A DNA stretch of 64,000 bases from Macrobrachium rosenbergii. Taxonomy: Eukaryota > Arthropoda > Malacostraca > Decapoda > Palaemonidae. The stretch spans positions 24,735,122 to 24,799,121 of the forward strand of contig NC_089782.1 in the NCBI RefSeq assembly GCF_040412425.1, given 5' to 3'. Both the position numbers and the translations under genes were made by a program. Positions 49,320 through 63,818 of this stretch are shown one piece after another (within the stretch, counting starts at the first letter, position 1; each line of letters begins with the position of its first letter). The notes under the pieces are model-generated. The model did no database searches. It worked only from the letters and a program-made list of their open reading frames with translations, and had not been told where the DNA came from.

Positions 49320-49361
49320 CTAAGCTAAGCTATGCTATGCAGCCATGCCATGCTAAGCTAT
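49320..49361 (+). repeat. Short degenerate AAGCTATGCT repeat
   Basis: Overlapping CTAAGCTA, GCTATGCTATGC and CATGCCATGCTAAGCTATG words form a 42-bp simple repeat. Confidence 0.7.
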
Positions 49362-49462
49362 GTGCGATCATGGGTCACCTTGTACTCATAACAGATCTAT
49401 TAAAACTTACATTTTTTTGGAAACTACGAGAAACATCGGATTCATATATTTTACCAATATAA

Positions 49463-49525
<63 letters not shown>
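49463..49525. repeat. (ATT)n microsatellite
   Basis: About 21 ATT units. Confidence 0.97.
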
Positions 49526-50908
49526 TTTTATTAATACAAGTACATTCTAAAGGCAAATCACAAAATACGGAAATATTTGCTTGGAGACCCTATACAGAAT
49601 ACCTGGCGTCAGTGACTGGAGCTTGTAACGCCAGAGAACTTACAGCCAATCAATAAACCAAAGGAATACCCGAAAGGAAAACAAATAGAAAGGTCAGGGT
49701 TCACAGATGCCCTTCTTAAGCAGGAGGGTCAGCTTTATATTCCACGAGTCTCGGTATTTTATGAATGGAGTTTTGATGAATACTCGACGGTTCTTAAGGA
49801 TGGGGAGCTTCCGTTTCCCGTCAAGACCTCATTATTATTCTTGCACAACAAACCCCGTTTTCATTAAAACAGACTCTAAACTAATGACAGCTACTCAAAT
49901 AAACAAATAACGTATAAGAGATTTAGTTATATATTCCAATTACGCCCGTTCTTATTACAGTGAAAAAGATCCTACAATAATGAAGGCTACTCAATAAATA
50001 AATAAATAACACATAAATAACAAGAGGTTTTAGTCACATATCCCCATTAGATGTCAGGACAAAATAAATCTTTATTACTGGACATACATGTCTACAAAGC
50101 ATTAGAGAGAAGAGTTAGTAGAAATCAATAATCAGAAAGCGTTCGCTTACGACTAATGAATGAAAACGGCACTCCAGTAGAACAAGAGCAAGACAACGAG
50201 GGAGTTTTCTAAAATCATTTCCACCACCAATGAATAGACGACAAAAAAAAAAAAAAAAAAAACTCTTTTGCTACGACTCTATCGAAGAATATTACCGGCA
50301 ATCCTATCCAGAATATATGCAACGGAAGACCTTGCCATTTCACAGATTTTTTTTAAAAATAAAAACTATAATTCTGACAAGATTTTAGGCCATAGAATGC
50401 AAGGCAGTCTTTACTGTTAAAAAATATATTATCTTCTAAAACAAATAATTTTGGACTACTTTCTCACATTTAGACATTTAATACTCTGTACTGTGTTAAC
50501 AGCTCATCACATACACAATTCAAAGCCTGATTTCACCGGTTCATATAAATCTCCTTCTAATCATTAAGGAGTTATTTTTTGCTGCCTTATCTATAAAATG
50601 TCATCTATCACTAATATAAAACCCTAGATTAGATTTATATTCCTGAGCAGCAAATAAACTTGAGCAAGCCCTTATACTTATGAAATATTGGCCATTCGGG
50701 TGTATTAGTGAACACTTTAGGCAAAATGACTGAACCTAACAAGGTCAGGCTTTAGTAAACTGTAACTAAGTTGATCGTATGCTTGGCCATGAAACTAAAT
50801 CAATTATCATAGATTTAGAAGATCCACCAAACATTATTACTCATCTATTTCTACGATCCCTGCTTATACAACTAATGCTTGTTTATTTACAAACATATAT
50901 TATACATT

Positions 50909-50974
<66 letters not shown>

Positions 50975-50992
50975 ACTTACACACACACACAT

Positions 50993-51066
<74 letters not shown>
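50909..51066. repeat. Compound (TA)n-(CA)n-(TA)n microsatellite
   Basis: Two long TA arms separated by an interrupted CA segment, about 158 bp. Confidence 0.95.
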
Positions 51067-51068
<2 letters not shown>

Positions 51069-51522
51069 TTGTGTGTCAAGGTGTATAGATGGATAACCTC
51101 TCCTACTGCAGAAAAATTTTTACAAGTACTAATTAAACATTGCACAATGACCGGTCTTGAGTAAAAAAAAAAAAAAAGAAACTCCTAATTCAGTGCGTTT
51201 CCCCGAACCACATCCGGGCAAAACACACCTTATCCTGCCGGACGCCAAATGAGAGCTCTGTAAAGGTTACCTGTCCGGCCTCTCTCTCTCTCTCTCCCTG
51301 TCTCCCTAATAATCTTATCAAATGTAATTACAAGAACACTTTTTTTGTCAACATTGCAAGTGTATAGATTCATTGTTCGCAAGAAAATTTGTCATTTTGG
51401 TACGCTATACAAAACTAAATCATGAATAGAGGTCAAGAAGCTTCATTTAAAGTAGTATTACCTTCCATTCAATACTCCCTGACAGGTATGCCTTCCGATG
51501 CCATCCCGCACATCCACACACA

Positions 51523-51567
51523 AAGAAGAAGAAGAAGAAGAAGAAGAAGAAGAAGAAGAAGAAGAAG

Positions 51568-51597
<30 letters not shown>
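51523..51597. repeat. (AAG)25 microsatellite
   Basis: Twenty-five uninterrupted AAG/GAA units preceded by a short CA tract. I see no SINE body upstream of it. Confidence 0.97.
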
Positions 51598-51598
<1 letters not shown>

Positions 51599-52624
51599 CA
51601 GCTCCAAATCAAATCACTCAGAGTGCTACTCCAAATACTTTAGGATAACGTTACTGTTGACTGAATAACTGTTATCTAATAATCTCTTGACTTTGTTTGT
51701 TGTATTATGTAATGGCGATGGGCAGCACACTCGTGGGCACTATCTTAAAACAGTATAATCAAATGCTGAATCCCCAGGTTCATTGTTCTACAATTTCTAG
51801 TTGAGATGTGGGATTAAAAAAAAACGGGGGAGGGGGAAACTAACACCTATGTTCAACTTTTTCAGTTGTAAATGTGGGTTACACTTCCCACACACAAACA
51901 TGCATCTTCGAATCAAGACTAGGTGGAGAGGGGAAATCACCAATGACGTCAGAACCTAGATACAGTCTTCCTTCCTCCTTATAGGATACAATAGGAAGAG
52001 TCAACACTCGAACTTTTACCCAGGCACGAAAGAGGATGAACTCTGCCAGATGCGCGATGCTACATTTTTCCTTTTTGGGGGGAGAAGGGGGGAATGGAAG
52101 GAGATACATGTATCTTTACATTTTCAACATTTATGAAAAATAAAAAAACATTGTAAAATAGAAAATGGTTCTGTTGATTACAAACTATTCACTTCCCCCT
52201 TTTTATAAACCAATTAATTATTTATGGTGGTGCAAATTATCCTTAAAATTAAGACAGGATCTGAAACCATTAAACTGAATTACGGATAATAATGTAGCCC
52301 TGGATATGAGCTGTCCTTCAGCTGTACATTAATGCCAAAATATTATTTCCAGAAGCTTCGAAACCCCACAACATCAACAACAACAATAATAATAAATAAA
52401 TAAATAAATTCTTATGGAACCACTTCTCAATTGAGTTTTATGCCTCAAACAGATGCGATAAAGCTTGCCACTAAAGAGTAACTCTACCATAAAATATTAA
52501 ATTTCTTGAGTACACAGGAAGTCCAGTGTCCATTACTTATACCAGTTGTATTTCCAATCCACAAGCTTCGATTTCAAGACTAACCTTAAGGTATGTGGAC
52601 ACATCTCCAAAAGTTTCTTGGTAG

Positions 52625-52905
52625 GAAGAAAAAGGTTAAGTATGAACTAACAAGATCGAAATTGATACATAAGAAAAAAGATAGGCAGGGAAAAGGCAAA
52701 ATATGGAATAAAAAGACCGAAAATAATAAATAAGAAAAAATATGAGTAAGAAAATGGTTAAGTATGGAATGAAGAGACCGAAATTAATAAATAAAAAAAG
52801 ATAAAAAAGTTAAATATGGAATAACAAAAGATATAAATAAGTAATTAATAAAACGCATACGTACGAAATTAAAAGACCAAAATTAATAACTAAAAAATAA
52901 CACTA
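52625..52905 (+). repeat. Degenerate ~61-bp tandem repeat
   Basis: The anchor AGACCGAAATTAATAAATAA (with variants) recurs at 52653, 52714, about 52774 and 52873, with ATATGGAATAA between copies. Spacing is about 61, 61 and 98 bp. It is A-rich and diverged. Confidence 0.75.
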
Positions 52906-53255
52906 CGAACACAAATGACGATGAAATACTGCAGAGGAGTGAGTGTGATGCAACAGCGTTATGGCAATAAGTTAAAAAAAATTAACGCAATCTATATTTT
53001 TTCGACAGTGCAGCTACATTCCTCTTCTGTGCTGTACGTGACACGGAAATATCCTATCTTTTTTTATGCGCTGTCGTACTTCAGCCAGTTCTTATAATCT
53101 ATTTGTTTCGTTCTACGCGTTTACTTTATACTACTTTCAACTGATAACGAAACAATGCTCTCATATCCTTATGCATTTATTTACTTAGTATGAAAAATAC
53201 AACTCTTAATTTGGTTTCGAAGATATAATATTTTTCTCTTCCAAACACCTCCCTG

Positions 53256-53284
<29 letters not shown>
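53256..53284. repeat. Poly(A) tract
   Basis: 29 A residues; no recognisable retroposon body is attached on the left. Confidence 0.9.
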
Positions 53285-53287
<3 letters not shown>

Positions 53288-53511
53288 CAGAAAGATACTT
53301 CCATCGTTGTGTTGAAGCAATTTAATGTCCATTAATGATAAACAAATATTATCCCAGTTCTCAGTTTCATGGGAGAATTACACGTTAAACATATCATACA
53401 AGACAATGATCAAACAGGCTCTTAACAAAAAAATATCTACTTGTATATAAAGAAAGATAGGAATGAGCATAAGAATATATATACATTATTTTGCTACCTG
53501 TCGAATGTTGC

Positions 53512-53513
<2 letters not shown>

Positions 53514-53578
<65 letters not shown>
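53514..53578. repeat. (GA)n microsatellite
   Basis: About 32 GA units. Confidence 0.97.
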
Positions 53579-53582
<4 letters not shown>

Positions 53583-56500
53583 AAGAAGGCACAGCTGCCA
53601 CTCCAGACAACATTCACCAACACCCCTTCTCCTCACCATATGAAAAACCAAAATACCTAGGGAACGCAAAAGAAAGCAATGAAGTCCACAGACTAGTGTT
53701 TCAGTGGATGACGTAGTCGCCCTAGCAAAAATTTAAGAGAATCAACCTCATTCAATAACTGTTACTTGGCCTGAGAAGTGTTAGTTCATACCCCACTCGG
53801 GTACAAAACCTAAACCAGGAGAAGCTTTCAAGATAAGGACTACCGAGAAAACTCGAGCATGAACACTTCATTGTCCAACGAGAACAATAGATTATCAGGT
53901 TCTGCCTGGACAATAACGCGGAATTCATCTTCATAATAAACATTTCTGTATTTTTTGTGGCTACCACAACACTTAACCTGAAAATGCACAATTGTCTTTC
54001 CCTACATAAACATAGCCTCACAACCAAAGGGAATGATATACACATGTCCTATAGGAATAACCATATAGTAGTGGAATTAACGATATATAAGATTTGTAAA
54101 GCAGATCACTTTCATAATGTTAAATAGCCTAGGCTACATTGCTCAGCCACGACAAGGTCAAGTTTACATCTTTAACGAATGAACGATCACGACAAATTAT
54201 TCTAAAAGACGTAACTCGATAAACATTAATATTCTTATATTAAAAGTAACAGGACAGATGATTAAAAAAAATCTAAGAATTTTGGTTTTCTCGATAAAGG
54301 ACAATGGTGGAGTGTGTTTGTGTGCGTGCTTCCTTACAAATGCTTGAAATGTTTTGCCTTGGACTGCGTACATGATAAAAGGTTCTCTTTTATATTTCTA
54401 TACTTTGGTTTCACCTCTCCTCTAAGAAGAAAACCTAGCTTTGCTCTCCTCACGGTGGTCATACTTATAGGCTACACTAGTCGATTAGGTTAATTCAATA
54501 TCTTCTGACGAGGTTAAGTAACACTAGGTGCAACCTTCAAATGCCCTTTTGAAGACAAACTGGCAGGTTTTATGAGTGGAGAATCGTCATCACTTGATTA
54601 AAGCTTCAACTAGATACGTTTTGAAGGAATCTATTCGTGTAAGGAATGTCAGAAAGTGGAGATAACAAAACAGGCTTGGAAAAATAAAAACAGATACCGC
54701 AACTACAAAAAAAGCCACGTGTCCGACGAGATAAAGGCTAAATGCTCTAATAGTATAACCCTAAGAAGAACAGCAACAAGGACTTTATCATGAGATTATT
54801 AAAATAAAATTCGTGGTTGAAGAATCAGCTTATGAAAAAATGGAGAAACAGTAAAAAAAAGAAAAATTCCTATGTGATGTGCTGCATCATGTGCATGAGT
54901 TCCTCAAGAATTATTGCGAAATAATGACAAAATTGCAGACGTCTCAAATACCAGAAAATAATAAAACAATCTTATTACCATACTTGGAGTATTTGCGATA
55001 AATAAAAATAAAAATCTTCAGAAAACTATATCGATATAATCCTCGTTTAAAGACTCTGACAGGACATTCTCCAAAATCCTACGGCAAATAAGGCACATTT
55101 CAATATTTTTCGTGGGATTATGAATATATAAAAAGAACTTAATCGGTAAGCAGTGAACATTCAACTCGCTACTACTTTTTTAAGTACGACGGTCCACATT
55201 CATTATCTGGAAAGTTACTGCCAGTCCACATTAACATCTTAATTTTTTTCACAGTAGACATTCAACTACTCCAGTACTTATTAGTACATGGTTTGCATAC
55301 CATTCTTTAAAATTCTTATAAGTGGACAACAGACATTTGATTACTTTAGGTTTTTATCAATACATAATGTGTATTTAATTCCTTAAAGTACTTCTTATCA
55401 AAAAGTACACATTCGTCCCCAAAAACTTCTAATCAACAGACGCAGGATATGTAATTCTCTGTAAGTTTTGATCAGTACATGGCAGGCATTCAACAACAAA
55501 TACTGACACACTGATTTCAGTGGTGAATAATTATTACACGGTCAACATACAGTTGTTGAGTAATGAGCTTCGGTTATAGGCTACATGACCTGGAGCAAGA
55601 AATGAAACAAAATATATGCAAAGGATATGAAACATACACATTCTAAATGATACGAGATGTTAATATTTACTGGCTTAACCTAAGCTTGTAATTCTGCTTG
55701 TAACCAACTTTATCCAAAAGATTTCGTATTATGGGATTCAAAGCAGTCATCAGCAAGTACACTCTCTTTACCTATTTTTGCAGTGTTTATTCAACTTATC
55801 TCATCCTCTGCCTACGTCTACAGTTCTTGTAAAATCTACTTTATATATAGTGCTGGACCACTTGATCTGACACTACACAAGCTTAGCTTAGCATTGCATA
55901 GTTACGTAAATGCTCTATACAAAGGTATAATGTTTTGGAGTTTATCTATATGGTTATTGTTTACTTCCATCTCACTTCATGCATTAAATGAAAATCTTTT
56001 TTGTATTCTCATTTAATACATTAAAAGAAGTTCTTAAATTAATGAAGTATTTAAAAATGGCTAAAAAAAATTTTTTGCTCTAATAATGACTGGTTCTGTA
56101 AAGGTTGTTAATCTCAACGTGATATGACATCAGCAAAAGACCCTGATTTACTTGGAATCTAATCACAAAACTGATTTTTTACATCTGAAATCAGTCAAAC
56201 ATAAATGGAACAGAAAAATCAATGGCATGCTTAACATCTGAGCTGAAATAACTTGCTCTATGCCTGGCCTACTCTGAACTAAAATACCATATGCTCAGCA
56301 CATCCAAGATTGCACTATAAATTTAAACATTTTCTTTTGGCAGAGGAGACACTGTGTTTCAAGTTCCCAATTATTAGTTACACTAGCAACTAATTACTGT
56401 TACAACAGCAGGATCAGAAACAGTTAATATTCATAATCTTACTTATGATGAAGCACCAAAAAAGTGAGACATGAGCTAAATAAAATACTGAAAAAGTTAA

Positions 56501-59256
56501 ATTTACAGGCATGGCATATGCCATTACAAAGATTATTATTGACTATACTTTATCAATTTCCTGTAATAATGGCATTTATATATGAAAAAATTATAAACTT
56601 TGAAAAAAAAAAAATCCATTTTGTTGTCTGATTAACTGTCTCCTGCCTAAACTTCCTGACACCACACTGAACTTGCAAGCTGACAGTGACATCCTATGAC
56701 ATGTACAGAAATAGCTGTTTGAAAAGCTATGTGTTTATAGAAATAATCTATATCATATAATGAAAAAATAATAACCTGGCCACTGATCCAAGCAAGAGAA
56801 ATCAAGATGTTTGTAAAATATCGACAGCCAATAATTACTAAATAAATATAAACGAGAGCATCCCGATCAAAAACATGCGCAAAAGTTGAGGAATCCAGCG
56901 AACTAACCCCGTGATAATCTTATATACTTGTTGCCTGTCATAAGATCCACCTTACTGAGCATTAGAACATCATCCACACATTACCCACAAAGAATTGTGC
57001 CCCCTGTAGTATAGGGTCCCAAGTATTTCTGTTTTCAACTGTACCCTTCTCTGATTTTCACCTCATTTAATATAAAATGACAGATCTACTTAATGAGATT
57101 TTTTAAATGTACCCCCAGAGTATGACAATGTTTCTAAGGGTGCTGCTTAACCTGACTTTTTCACTTGCCTAGCAATGCTGACCCAACCAATCCTAGGGCC
57201 CAGTACCCTACATAACCTGTCCTTGGTTGTTATGATATTAGGTAGATGAATTTGCTAATAATGAATCTTGAAATGAGTACAATTTTACTTCAAACTATTA
57301 TCACATTTCAGACTTGAAAATATAATTCTCCCGTGTTTTAATCCTATTCAGACAAATTTCTGACATCTGTTTCGCGCACGTGACCAAACTACCCACACCT
57401 AACGTCACCTAACCTAGGGTGCCATGTTCTTACTCAAGTGCTTGGTAGACCTAAGCTTATTAGGGTTGGTTTGAAAACATGAACTTGTCTAGGTCTGAAC
57501 AATAACTAGCAATAGGATCAAGGTCCTTGTCTTCCAATTATTTTATGCTTTCCCCTACCCAAAAATCCCGCTTTCCCACTACAGTCCCCTGAATTGTAGG
57601 ATATAAGGGTTCTTACTCACTCTTCGGGGATAAACATAAATAAAAGGTCGCTAAATCTCTCATTATCTCGGTAAATTTCTCAAGTTATCTCAGCCCTACT
57701 GTATTACATACACCCATTTCTATATTTGACCAGACAAACCTTGGTAGGTCAAGAAGAGTTCAATCCTCTAAATTTAGCCTAGGATAGGCCTATGCATTCG
57801 ACAATAGGCTTATCCTGGTGTCATCGCACAAAAAGCCTGGCATCAAGACATACTTGTCATTTATTCACCAACAACTCAATACTGACTAGGCTATAGGCTA
57901 TTATATAGGCTAAGATGGGTGATTACGATCTCCACGAAAACCAATCCGACTTACTAGGCCTATTCATTATTGATGACCAAGTTGCTTACTTGGGATGTAA
58001 CTTTCCTGCTTCTGAGTATTAAACGTAGAAATACCATTAAACGTTGCACTTAACACTTCAATGACCGAAAAACACCCACAGCTTGCAAGCACACATGTAT
58101 ATTCAATTTATTCGATGGACGTAAAAACGTTGATTCCTTAAACAGGAACTATAATACCATCGGTCAATCGGAGTATCGTACTAATGTTTATTCAATTACC
58201 GTTTATTCGCATCAAGACAATACGTTTTTAACTTCCTGCCGTAGTTATCCTCGAGTTTATCTCAGAAAGTTTTTTTTTATGGTAAACTGGAAACATAGCT
58301 TCATGAGATACGAACGGTAGATTATAATCCATCAAACAGATCGATTTTTTTTGTCAATCGCCCGTCGAAAGTTGTTTTTAACTAGACCTTGAAATGTTCA
58401 ATTTTTCGTGGCCGGTTTCTTAATGTATTGAGCCTGAAATTATTTTAAATGGAAACTTTGACGGCGATATTTTGCCTGAGTTAATAAAAGTGTTCAGGAG
58501 TTATAAAGATTAATTATAAGCTCTCAATTCAAAGCTTACAAATCAAGATTTTATACGCTTTTAAGTGATCATTAGACAGAGTTTAGAAAATTATTGTCTG
58601 CTTGTGGTACCACTCATTGTAAGTGGAAAATACGTTGTTTATATGTCATATCAACATTTATATAATATGGAAAGAAGAAAAGAGACAGAGATGATAGGCC
58701 GTGCCTCAATGAACGGTTTAAGAAATCTGGTGTGATTGCCACAGCTTGAAATTAGTCTACAAATGTCAATTATATAAACAGGGTTTGATATACCCGTAAC
58801 TCCAACACAAAGTAAGCTTTTAGTCCGTAATGCACTGTAATCAAATACATAACAGATGACAGCTCGTGGTTACGAAATCGAATGGACCTGAGCAGAAAAT
58901 CATTTCTTGCCGGAACGGGGACTTAATAGGCTACTAATGAGACAAATACGATCTGTAGCCTATATGGAATGCACGAAAAGCGCATTAAATAAATGCGAAA
59001 ATCCCCCTCAGAATGGGCATCACAGTTCCACGTATGTCATTCATTTCAACAGCTGAAAGCCCGTGATGGTTAGAATCGTCACCACTAAATAGACGCTTAT
59101 GCTGGCTGAATCTATTATGGAAATGTAGAACTATTAACGATGCGTTAACGCTATCTTCATTTTTCTTCTTCCAGATTGTTAATATGCTAACTATTACCTT
59201 CATTTCGCTTATCATATGCCGAAGCATGAGTACAGGATATTACGAATTCCATAGCG

Positions 59257-59258
<2 letters not shown>
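53579..59258. other. 5.7 kb of AT-rich DNA without a recognisable gene
   Basis: Only short ORFs with no family motif. The subregion 57350-58000 is enriched in CCTAACCTAGG and TAGGCCTAT words. I see no splice-bounded coding block, transposon domain or tRNA. Confidence 0.5.

Positions 59259-59308
<50 letters not shown>
59259..59308. repeat. (GA)n microsatellite
   Basis: About 25 GA units. Confidence 0.97.
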
Positions 59309-59315
<7 letters not shown>

Positions 59316-59838
59316 ATGGGGGGGAAGGGAATTTCATCATCACTTCGCGGCTGACCACATAGATATGTAAATAAGGCTACACTCAATATAATTATTCATA
59401 ATTTTCACATGCTCACGTGAGGCAGGTAAATTTTTCTTAAATCGTTCCTTTGTTAGACAAGACTGCAGATTACCACAGTGGCACAAAAGGGAACAAGAAT
59501 AATGCAACTGCTTGCCTAGCAAACTTTATGGATTAATGAGTACTTATGTTTTCGGAAAAACTGAGCCAGAAGTAACCAACAACTCGATGAGTCCACACGA
59601 CAGGGAGCGGAAATAGTCAATCCTTGGGATGGAGAGCCAACGGTCTAGGTACCTTGTCCGTGGGAGAGGCATGTCGCCTATGTGACTGCACGCCATCCCT
59701 CTCTCACCAGACAGAATCAGTCCTTCTTCTTCTTCTGCTTTTCATTTGAGGGGACTCTGTTTTTCTCCCTGTAATACCTGAGTGTCTCGTTCTAGGTTGG
59801 CGGGCTGAAGTAACTGGTGTGTATTTTTTAATCGTTCG

Positions 59839-59910
<72 letters not shown>
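59839..59910. repeat. (ATA)n microsatellite
   Basis: About 24 ATA/AAT units. Confidence 0.97.
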
Positions 59911-59911
<1 letters not shown>

Positions 59912-61248
59912 AGTGGGAGAAGGACTTTTAGATATACTGTATTTCGTTTTTATAACGCTTCTATGATAATATTATTCAGCTTTTGAATATGAGTTACTTT
60001 TGTTCAAATAAAGCTGTCCAGGTGTGTGTTTTGAAGAATCTTATCTTAAGCCTTTATTTGTTAAAAACAATAATGCTGTCAGATTTGACAGTTTATGATA
60101 TCATTTATAAGATTACTATTCTTTTAATAAATGTATCATTACAATTTGTTATCATATTGAAATATTTATTAATTTTGCTGAATTACATGCCGAAATAATT
60201 TTGAGTTTTATAAAGCTGTTGAAATGAAAATGCATGTTTTCCATCTCCAATGGATATAAATTTATATATAAGTTTCCGGTGATACTTTTTTTCTTTCCTT
60301 TCTGCGATGACCAATATCTTTCTGACCTCAGTGCATATTCTGAATGCAACTGCTCTACCTTCGTCACTGTTCTGAGAGACATGCGACGGTCTCACGTTCG
60401 TGATATTTTTGTATGTGCAAAGGCAAGCTGGAGTCGACTCAAGGCCAAGGAAAGTTTTGCGGTGTCAGTCAGTAAGAGGTTTGTGGTAATTTGTCACCTT
60501 ATGCAGACAGACTTAGTTATATACTAAACGAGAAGAATAAAGTAATTATTATGTGATGATAATAACTTTAGAAATGTTTCACTGCTTACTAAGCAAGTGT
60601 TTTGAAGTTTCCCAACTATAATTATTTTTTATTTGCATTGTTCCTCCATGAAATAAGCTTCACATGCTGCGATTACTTTCCAGTGAATAAATGTGTGTAT
60701 ATGTGTGCTGATTCCTTACTCAGCAAGGCCTTATGTATGGACAAGTACATTTATATAAATTAGACCAGTTTTATGAAAATGTGTACGGCTTTGACTTAAC
60801 TATGCTTATCATGTAGATTATAACCTGTCATGCTTACAGGTAAATTTAATGACTTTAAGAGACATCCTTGAAAAATCAAGGAAATATATGACTGAAATGT
60901 ATATAAATATTCTTTGATTAGCCTCTTTTTACTGCTTATAAAAGACGGAAAATGAGCACACCAATGAAAAAAAACCTGTTGGCCGTATTTGCGGTAAAAT
61001 GGAGAAGCTGTATAAAAAAAAAACACACACAATCATAACTAGGCCTAAATGAAGCCAGAGTTTACCTGGAGGGAGAGATTGATGCTAGCGATAATGGAAC
61101 ACAGTGAGGGCTAGGGGCCAATGGAGATTGACCGAATGAGTTCGGTTACCTTCAAGTTGAAAATTTAAAAAAAAGTTCTTTTTCACCCTTGAAATATGCA
61201 GTTAAATTTGAGAATTTAAAGTTGCGCGTGTAGATTTGCCTTACAGTG

Positions 61249-61254
<6 letters not shown>
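59911..61254. other. AT-rich sequence, nothing recognised
   Basis: Overlapping short ORFs near 60150-60530 on both strands have no motif and no splice support. Confidence 0.45.

Positions 61255-61297
<43 letters not shown>
61255..61297. repeat. (TC)n microsatellite
   Basis: About 21 TC units. Confidence 0.97.
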
Positions 61298-61300
<3 letters not shown>

Positions 61301-61929
61301 ATGTAGCCTATGTACTGTATGTATGCATCAAATCCGTGCAAGTCCTTTAATGCTAAATAGTCGACAAAATATGTGATTTCATAAGTACAAAAATGCAAAG
61401 TGGAAGAAACTCAGGTGTTGAAGGAGCCCGCACTCATTAGGTTCATCTTCATGAAACTTTCTAATTAGCTGGTTACCTGCTCAGATCAAGCAGCTCTTTC
61501 AAATCCCGTCATTCGTTTATTTTTTCTTTTTTTTTTATTTCTCGGGTCCTATTTATGTCATACGTGAGCTTATTCATGTGTTTACCTTCCTCATTAAGTC
61601 TTTAAAAAGTCTTTATTTATAATTTATGCTGCATATGCATCTCTGTACATCTGTGCATTAATCAGCATTCCTAAGGGATGATAACAGTATTCGATCCTTC
61701 TTAAGAAACCAAATTTGGGGCACACCATGTGGTTCAAAATGTGCATATGTGCCTCTATATTGCATTACACAGTTATACATGCTTTCATACATGTGCCTAC
61801 TGTGCATAGCATGAGCAACGGTATGCCATATTTTTCAATACCTTGCTCTCTCGACAGAAACCACAACCTCTGTGTAATGTTCAGCTTTCGTCATATGTTG
61901 AAAGATCTAAGCGTTTACAAAGTGTACAT

Positions 61930-62099
<170 letters not shown>

Positions 62100-63737
62100 C
62101 GTTTTAGAACTAACCGACCAGACGTCAGTAACAACGCAATGCGCATCCTCTACGGAGTGCGATTTTTATTTCTCACGGATAAGCCAGCTCGATCGAAATT
62201 CTAGCATCTTCTCATTGGGGGTCGTTATCGACCGCGTAAATCTGTTATTCGTTTTTTTCTTACTTTAACTGACAAGAGATAATGGCCCTTTATCAGCCTC
62301 ACTTGAGGGCTGTTGATCACAGGGTCACTGAGTGTAATATGATGTTTATCTTTATTAGTTTTTAGTTGTTTTTGCTTATGTAGTAGTTTAAATTTTGCCT
62401 CATTTTCATAGACAGGCTGTTGCACAGTTAGCGGCTATTTTCAGGGTTAGCGAATCTCATCGGTATTTCATATATTCAAGTTCAGGATGTGGAATTTTTT
62501 CCTTTCTACGTGTTTTCTGGATAACGAGACTTCTCGCTTTTAAAAGGCGGATTTTGCTTTGGCTTGTCTCAGTTCCCTTATCATAAATTATGTGAAAATT
62601 AAAATGGGATGAAGCAAATATCACTCTTCACGTCTCAATGAAGATAAACGGAAAAAACAGCAATTCTTGTACTTATTTTCTCCGCATAATCAGTGTCTCG
62701 TTGCCATAATGGGATAGGCAACGCAATACCCTTTTGTAGCCCAGGCTTGAAGGAGACTGGAAAGAGAGGTGGGAAGGCAAAGGAGCTGACATAAACCAGA
62801 TAGAAACGATTGTCGGGAGAATGTAAGTCAGAAAATACGAAGGCAAGGAGAGAGTTCAAGAGCGCGTGTGTGTAACATTGCAGTAGGCTTCGGGTTGTGG
62901 AATAAGCTTGTAGTTTGAAATGGAAACAAGTACCTGTAAAGAGAGAGAGTAGGGGGAGCGGGCGTTAATGAACTTCTGCTCAAACGAAAGTCATTAAAAT
63001 GAGTGTCAGACTTATCTTGTGAAATGCTTGTCGTCCTTGGACATTCCAGGGAAGAAAAGATTAGAACTGGATATAACCTAATCATTAGTAATTACTAAAT
63101 GGAGTTTTTAAGCCTAATAATTAGGACGCACTGTAGGACAGATACAGGCTAATTATGTGTAATCCATAACTCAGTTATTAGCTTGATAAATCAATACCGG
63201 TGATGCCTAAAACTGGTTATTATTGACGAACCATGAAATACAAGGAAAATTCAGTAACTTCATATATTCAGGTCAGAATTTGCCCCAGATCCATTCGAAG
63301 TTTGAAATCTATTCATAACTTAGGGAGAAGCTTTGGCAGCAATTTCGGGTTTGTTAAGAACGCCCTGTGAAAATCAACTGTCACTGCAGCTTCAGTAGTG
63401 ACATGGGAGTAGTGATGGTGGGATGGGTGGCGGGGTGGCAGCTTGCACTGCCATATATTTTAACAAAGAAAAGCAATTTAACCGTGAAAGTCATAAAAGA
63501 CAAGAAAGTAACATGCATCATATTCAAAGAGAAAAACTACAAAACATTGTTACCATCAGGGAAAGAGTTAAGTAGATTATGTGTGTTAATGTTTTAAACG
63601 ACTGAATGGGGAAATCGTGATGTATTAGAGATGTGATGACACAGACACAGAGTTGAGCAGTTTAGGGCGGAGAAACCTAGACTGAACCCGCAGATGGGTT
63701 TTGAAAGCCTATGATAAATCTACCTCAAGATTATAAA
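62100..63737. other. AT-rich sequence, nothing recognised
   Basis: Short ORFs only; no gene or transposon domain identified. Confidence 0.4.
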
Positions 63738-63818
63738 TTAAACCAGGACAAGAAGTTAAAGTGCAGTTCACATTTAAGAAGAGACTAAAAACATTCCTAT
63801 TTAATGGCGAAAACAGAA
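63738..63818 (+). mobile_element. Possible LINE C-terminal scrap
   Basis: One frame reads PGQEVKVQFTFKKRLKTFLF. It resembles the LP..V......F...LK..LF end motif of CR1/RTE-type LINE proteins. Only about 27 codons are recognisable. Confidence 0.3.
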
